Assembly (NCBI GenBank): GCA_009782775.1
Contig: WRIL01000011.1
Span: 1-64,000 of the forward strand
From: Desulfovibrionaceae bacterium
GTDB lineage: Bacteria > Desulfobacterota > Desulfovibrionia > Desulfovibrionales > Desulfovibrionaceae
Length of the DNA stretch: 64,000 bases
Direction of reading: 5' to 3'
Shown here: positions 59,908 to 64,000 of the stretch, one piece after another
Position numbering within the stretch: the first letter of the stretch is position 1
Layout of the letters: the number at the start of each line of letters is the position of its first letter
Program-made: the position numbers and the translations under genes
The notes under the pieces: model-generated
What the model was told of the DNA's origin: nothing
Seen by the model: only the letters and a program-made list of their open reading frames with translations
The model's database searches: none

Positions 59908-60378
59908 ATGCGCAAATTCTTTATGTTTGTTATACTCGTTGTATTGTTCGGTATGTCAGGGTGTGCGACTGTTCCCTTGGCAGACCCTGAACTATCAGCT
60001 ATCGCTAAGGAATTTACTCAACCTCCATCTGACAAAGCCGGGTTATATATTTATCGTTCTACTTTTGCAGGGCAGGCACTCAAGAAAGATATTTGGGTAA
60101 ATGGAATATGTGTCGGACAATCCGCAAATGACGTTTTCTTTTACCGTGAAGTACCTGGAAATATAGAACATACTATTGCGACTGAATCCGAGTTCTCCCC
60201 TAACGAATTAAAAATTGTCGGACAAGGTGGCGTGAACTACTTTATAGAACAGTATATAAAAATTGGATTGTTCGTTAGTGGCGCCGACTTAAGAATAATT
60301 GACCCCGAGACAGCCAAAGGAACTATAACTAAACTCAATATGGCTATAGGCGGCGATTGCAGCAAACCGACTCCATAA
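59908..60378 (+). CDS. DUF2846-type lipoprotein
   Basis: VLFGMSGCATVPL lipobox; SDKAGLYIYRSTFAGQALKKDIWVNGICVGQ. Confidence 0.78.
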   Translation: MRKFFMFVILVVLFGMSGCATVPLADPELSAIAKEFTQPPSDKAGLYIYRSTFAGQALKKDIWVNGICVGQSANDVFFYREVPGNIEHTIATESEFSPNELKIVGQGGVNYFIEQYIKIGLFVSGADLRIIDPETAKGTITKLNMAIGGDCSKPTP

Positions 60379-60563
60379 ATGTTTTTGCTAATGTGCGTAG
60401 CTATTGGCTAGGCTTGCCCTGGTAATTGGCTTATCAAAAAAATAAGTCTTCTGTCAGGGCAGTTTCTAAGGACTATGTAAAAAGTTATACTGTATTCCTA
60501 TAGCCGGGGGCGGGGCTTTCGTGCGTCTGTAGGCGAATGCGACAGGAAAAGGCGAGCGTGCCC

Positions 60564-61763
60564 CTAACGCGCTTTCAGTCCCCAAGCGGCAGCAAAGCCT
60601 AAGATCATCAACGGCACGCTGAACCATACAGTGGCATTCCACCCGGCACTGTCCATGATCATGCCATAGACGGCCGGGCCGAGAACCATGCCTCCGTTCG
60701 AACCCGCAATCAGGATGGCAAGCGCCCTTCCCGTGTCCTCCGGGCGCTGCGCCACCTCTGACGCTGCGGACACGCTTGGCGTCACTACCATCCCGCTCAC
60801 GCCGCCCACCAGCAGCATGACCGCGACAACACCGTATCCCGGCTGGAAATAGAACAACATGACAAGAACCAGTATGGCATGAGGCACAATGATACACTTT
60901 TTACGCGTGCCCAGCGCGTCGGAGAGAAGGCCGCCGCCGAAAACGGTCAGCATATTGACCGCAATCAGGCAGGTAACCCAAAACCTGGATTCATCGCCGG
61001 TAAAGCCGCGTTCTCGCATCAGGTACGGAGTCATGAAGCTGATCAGCGCCACGATAAGTGCGTTATAGCAGGCAAAGGAGATCGCCAACTTCCAAGGGTC
61101 GGCCTTTTTCAACACTGCTCTCATGCCTTCCCATTCCTGCCGGAACCCGGGGAACCGGTTTTCTGGCGATGCGCTCCTCCCAGGCATACGGAACAGCAGA
61201 AGAAACACCGCTGTGGCCAGGGCGGTATAAACGAGGCTCACCCACCACATGCCTCTCCAGCCAAATTGGGAGGTAATGGTTCCTGCGGCGGCAAAAGCAA
61301 GGATGCTGGCGAAAGGTACCCATGTCCCCCATACGCCCAAGGCCAAACCTCGCCGTTCAGGGGGGAACCAGACGGCCAACGCCGTTGGAGCCACAATGGA
61401 CATAAGACACATGCCCATTCCTTCAATGACCCGGCCAACGGTCATGGCGGCCATGCTTTGAGCCAGTGCGCCGCAACAGCAACCAGCCAGCAGGAACGCC
61501 AGGGCGAGGAACCCTGAACGCTTCACTCCCAGACGCCCGATGATGAAACCGGAAGGCAACGCCAGGAGCAGGCCTATCATGGAGAAAACGGACATAAGCC
61601 ACCCCCCGGCACCCAGTGTCACGCCAAAGGCTTGGGTAACGTCCTGGAGTACCGGGGGCGCTTTGAACTGATTCATAGGGGCGGCCAGGCTACTGAAAAA
61701 AATCACCGCCAGGATCATCCAGGCCGCCGGCGGCACAACCGCTCGTTGTGTGTTTTGTTGCAT
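60564..61763 (-). CDS. MFS transporter
   Basis: 12 hydrophobic segments; GFIIGRLGVKRSGFLALAF; start MQQNTQRAV after GGAGGACGT. Confidence 0.88.
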   Translation of the reverse strand: MQQNTQRAVVPPAAWMILAVIFFSSLAAPMNQFKAPPVLQDVTQAFGVTLGAGGWLMSVFSMIGLLLALPSGFIIGRLGVKRSGFLALAFLLAGCCCGALAQSMAAMTVGRVIEGMGMCLMSIVAPTALAVWFPPERRGLALGVWGTWVPFASILAFAAAGTITSQFGWRGMWWVSLVYTALATAVFLLLFRMPGRSASPENRFPGFRQEWEGMRAVLKKADPWKLAISFACYNALIVALISFMTPYLMRERGFTGDESRFWVTCLIAVNMLTVFGGGLLSDALGTRKKCIIVPHAILVLVMLFYFQPGYGVVAVMLLVGGVSGMVVTPSVSAASEVAQRPEDTGRALAILIAGSNGGMVLGPAVYGMIMDSAGWNATVWFSVPLMILGFAAAWGLKAR

Positions 61764-61814
61764 ACGTCCTCCTGAGCCCATCCTGTCGCGCGCGTCAAGG
61801 TGGTCGCTCCTCTT

Positions 61815-62156
61815 TTAACGTTTTTTCACCGCGTTGAGGATGTCTTCTTTGATGTAGTCCGCCAGATAGGAGAAATACTTATACTGAGCAGCCCTGATTG
61901 CCTCCTGGGCCGCGCCAAGATCAGGGAATCTGACGGAAAGGTGAGCCCATTCCCAGGTTCCATCGGAGCCGCCGCCGTCACCCGGAACAACTTTATTGCG
62001 CTGGAAGCGGACTCGCCAGATTCCCTCCTCTTGAACAATATATCCGGCGTTAATTCCGTTAAACCGAATATCATAGCGTTCCGGGCCTTGATCCCAAATG
62101 TTGTAGTTATATTTTTTGAAGGTCAGGCGCACCTTGCCTCTCCAATTTCTAAACCT
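61815..62156 (-). CDS. Conserved-looking hypothetical protein
   Basis: MEKRFRNWRGKVRLTFKKYNYNIWDQGPERYDIRFNGINAGYIVQEEGIWRVRFQRNKVV. Confidence 0.45.
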   Translation of the reverse strand, partial: RFRNWRGKVRLTFKKYNYNIWDQGPERYDIRFNGINAGYIVQEEGIWRVRFQRNKVVPGDGGGSDGTWEWAHLSVRFPDLGAAQEAIRAAQYKYFSYLADYIKEDILNAVKKR

Positions 62157-62262
62157 CTTCTCCATCCGCAAGGGCGCCGGGGTATGGGGAAAAGGGCTGC
62201 GCTCTTAACGGTTTACAGATCCGCATATATACCATATTTTTTGAAAAAAAGAAGGCGCGCCC

Positions 62263-62643
62263 ATGCCTAACATTCTGATCATTGACGACGATGAAGAACT
62301 TTTCCGCCTTATGGAGGATTATCTGAAAGATGAAGGCTTTTCCTGCGCCTATGCCCCGGAGCCTGAAGACGGCTTACGGAAAATCGCCGAAAACGACTTT
62401 GATGCCGTAGTGCTGGATGTCATGTTGCCTGGCGTCAACGGTTTTGAGGTGTTGCGCTCTATTCGGAACAGCGATGCCAGGGCCGCGCTGCCGGTGCTTA
62501 TGCTTACAGCCAGGCTAAGAGCCATACTGCGCCGCGCCGTCCAATACGTTACGCTATGTTACATTCATTCAGCCTTATATTACCATAGTTCAGATATTTT
62601 CTTTGGAAAACGGCGCTTTTTATGCGCCATCAACCAATCGTGA
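62263..62643 (+). pseudogene. Decayed OmpR/CpxR-type response regulator
   Basis: Intact receiver start NILIIDDDEELFRLM...DAVVLDVMLPGVNGFEVLRSI...MLTAR joined directly to LRAILRRA; no wHTH domain. Confidence 0.75.
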
Positions 62644-62650
62644 GGCGGAT

Positions 62651-64000
62651 ATGCATCTCCGGTTTACCAGTCTGCTGGAAAAATCCCGCCTACATTATCT
62701 GGCGCCGCTTTCCATCCTGTTCTTCACGATCAATCTTGCCACCCGCATTGCCTTCCAACTGGCTTTTCCAGGCATGCTGCCTTTCTCGGCAGAAACAGCC
62801 CCCGGCCTTGGGGCAGGTTTTTTGAACGATGCCGCGACCCTGCCTTTTGTACTGTTGTTCCCGGCTACGCTGCTGCTCTTGCCTAAAGAAAGCTTTATGG
62901 GAAAAACAACCGGGAAGGCCTATGTCATTTCGATTTTCCTGCTATTTTCCTTAATTTTCATATTCACGGCTTTCGCGGAGTTCTTTTTTTGGGATGAATT
63001 CAGCTCCCGCTTCAATTTCATCGCCGTGGACTATCTGATTTACACAACTGAACTTGTGCGCAATATAGTGGAATCATATCCGCTGCCCGAGTTATTATCG
63101 GCAGTGTTCATTCTGGCGGTCGCGGCCGCCTTGGGCATGTGGAAAATTCTACGGCGCATCCAGAAAAAAATGGCTGAACTGCCCACGCCGGCGCAAAATC
63201 GCGCGCCTTGGAGCACGCGGCTCATCACCCTCGGCGGGCTATATATGACGGCCCTGATGTTATTCATATTCTTTTCACCTCTCGCGCCGAGCCGGAACAG
63301 ATTCTGGAATGAATACGCCCAAAACGGCGTGTACGAAATATTTTCCGCATACCTTAATAACCAGCTCGACTATCATTCCTTTTACAGGACGATGGACCAG
63401 GGCGAAGCCTTCTCCCTTCTGCGAGGCACAATAAAAGGCGCCGATAAAACATTCGCGGCGGCGCCAGGGAATAATTTCATCCGCACGGCCGACGCTTCCC
63501 CCCACCCCCATACGCCGAATGTGATCATCGTGATCATGGAGAGCATGGGCATCCGGCAACTCGGTGAAAATACGCCGAACCTGAACGCCCTCGCCTCAGC
63601 AGGGCTTTCTTTCACCAACATGTTGTCCACCGGAACCAGGACGGTGCGCGGGCTTGAAGCCATCATGCTCAGTATTCCGCCGACTCCCGGCAACTCCATT
63701 GTACGCAGGCCGGACAACGATCAGTTATTCAATTTGGGAACGCCATTCAGAAAAAAAGGTTATGACTTGTCATTCATCTACGGAGGAATCGGCTTTTTCG
63801 ACAATATGAACGCCTTCTTCGCGAATAACGGATACGAAGCCATCGACAAACTCGGCTTCAACCGGGAGAACAAAACCTTCGCCAATGCCTGGGGGCAATG
63901 CGATGAGGATTTGTACGCCCAAAGCCTGACCATGGCCGACAAAAGCCACGCGGCGGGGAGGCTCTTTCAGCAGGTGCTTTTAACAACTTCAAACCACCGC
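62651..64000 (+). CDS. Sulfatase / LTA synthase-family membrane protein, truncated by window end
   Basis: Frame from ATG 62651 stays open to the edge: MHLRFTSLLEKSRLHYLAPLSILFFTINLATRIAF..., PNVIIVIMESMGIRQLGENTPNLNALASAGLSFTNMLSTGTRTVRGLEAI. Absent from the ORF track because no stop is present. Confidence 0.85.
   Translation, partial: MHLRFTSLLEKSRLHYLAPLSILFFTINLATRIAFQLAFPGMLPFSAETAPGLGAGFLNDAATLPFVLLFPATLLLLPKESFMGKTTGKAYVISIFLLFSLIFIFTAFAEFFFWDEFSSRFNFIAVDYLIYTTELVRNIVESYPLPELLSAVFILAVAAALGMWKILRRIQKKMAELPTPAQNRAPWSTRLITLGGLYMTALMLFIFFSPLAPSRNRFWNEYAQNGVYEIFSAYLNNQLDYHSFYRTMDQGEAFSLLRGTIKGADKTFAAAPGNNFIRTADASPHPHTPNVIIVIMESMGIRQLGENTPNLNALASAGLSFTNMLSTGTRTVRGLEAIMLSIPPTPGNSIVRRPDNDQLFNLGTPFRKKGYDLSFIYGGIGFFDNMNAFFANNGYEAIDKLGFNRENKTFANAWGQCDEDLYAQSLTMADKSHAAGRLFQQVLLTTSNHR

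Noticed and set aside
56104-60500. Insertion sequence or transposase in the accessory region
   Set aside because: No transposase-like ORF or terminal inverted repeats were recognised; the region looks like an integrated mobilizable element plus eroded genes.

Overview
This 64 kb window comes from a high-GC bacterial chromosome. The gene content (homotrimeric-type porin, AhbB-type siroheme decarboxylase next to hemL, single-chain pyruvate:ferredoxin oxidoreductase) suggests an anaerobic Desulfovibrio-like organism; that assignment is inference. About 1-54 kb is dense housekeeping and regulatory DNA: GntP-type permease (partial), Sir2, DHH phosphoesterase, LarE, MtnA, two Hsp20 genes, RRM protein, Fur/PerR regulator, HemL, GpsA, AhbB-like protein, a degenerate 7TMR-DISM hybrid sensor, PfkB kinase, CutA, Nth, CheV, PFOR, beta-carbonic anhydrase, porin, a cobalamin riboswitch with btuB-btuF-btuC-btuD, rplM-rpsI, Rex downstream of ATP synthase Fo genes, an RNA methyltransferase, PrmA, UvrA, a sigma54 regulator, an RHH-PilZ protein, FolC-ArgB, an XRE regulator next to a four-gene exported-protein cluster, a MoeB/ThiF-like protein, a DMT transporter and GreA. 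A tRNA-Leu(GAG) at 54.1 kb marks the start of an accessory region. It holds a truncated tyrosine integrase fused to a headless ColE1-type relaxase with nested mbeB/mbeD-like genes, small AT-rich unknown genes including a possible new two-gene module, an AlpA-like regulator, a decayed RelB/YafQ-type pair, an MFS transporter, a decayed response regulator and a partial sulfatase/LTA-synthase-family gene running off the end. Best candidates for undescribed biology are the XRE plus exported-protein cluster (46.4-51.5 kb), the putative tandem-RHH + DUF4258-like pair (56.2-57.0 kb) and the degenerate signalling proteins.
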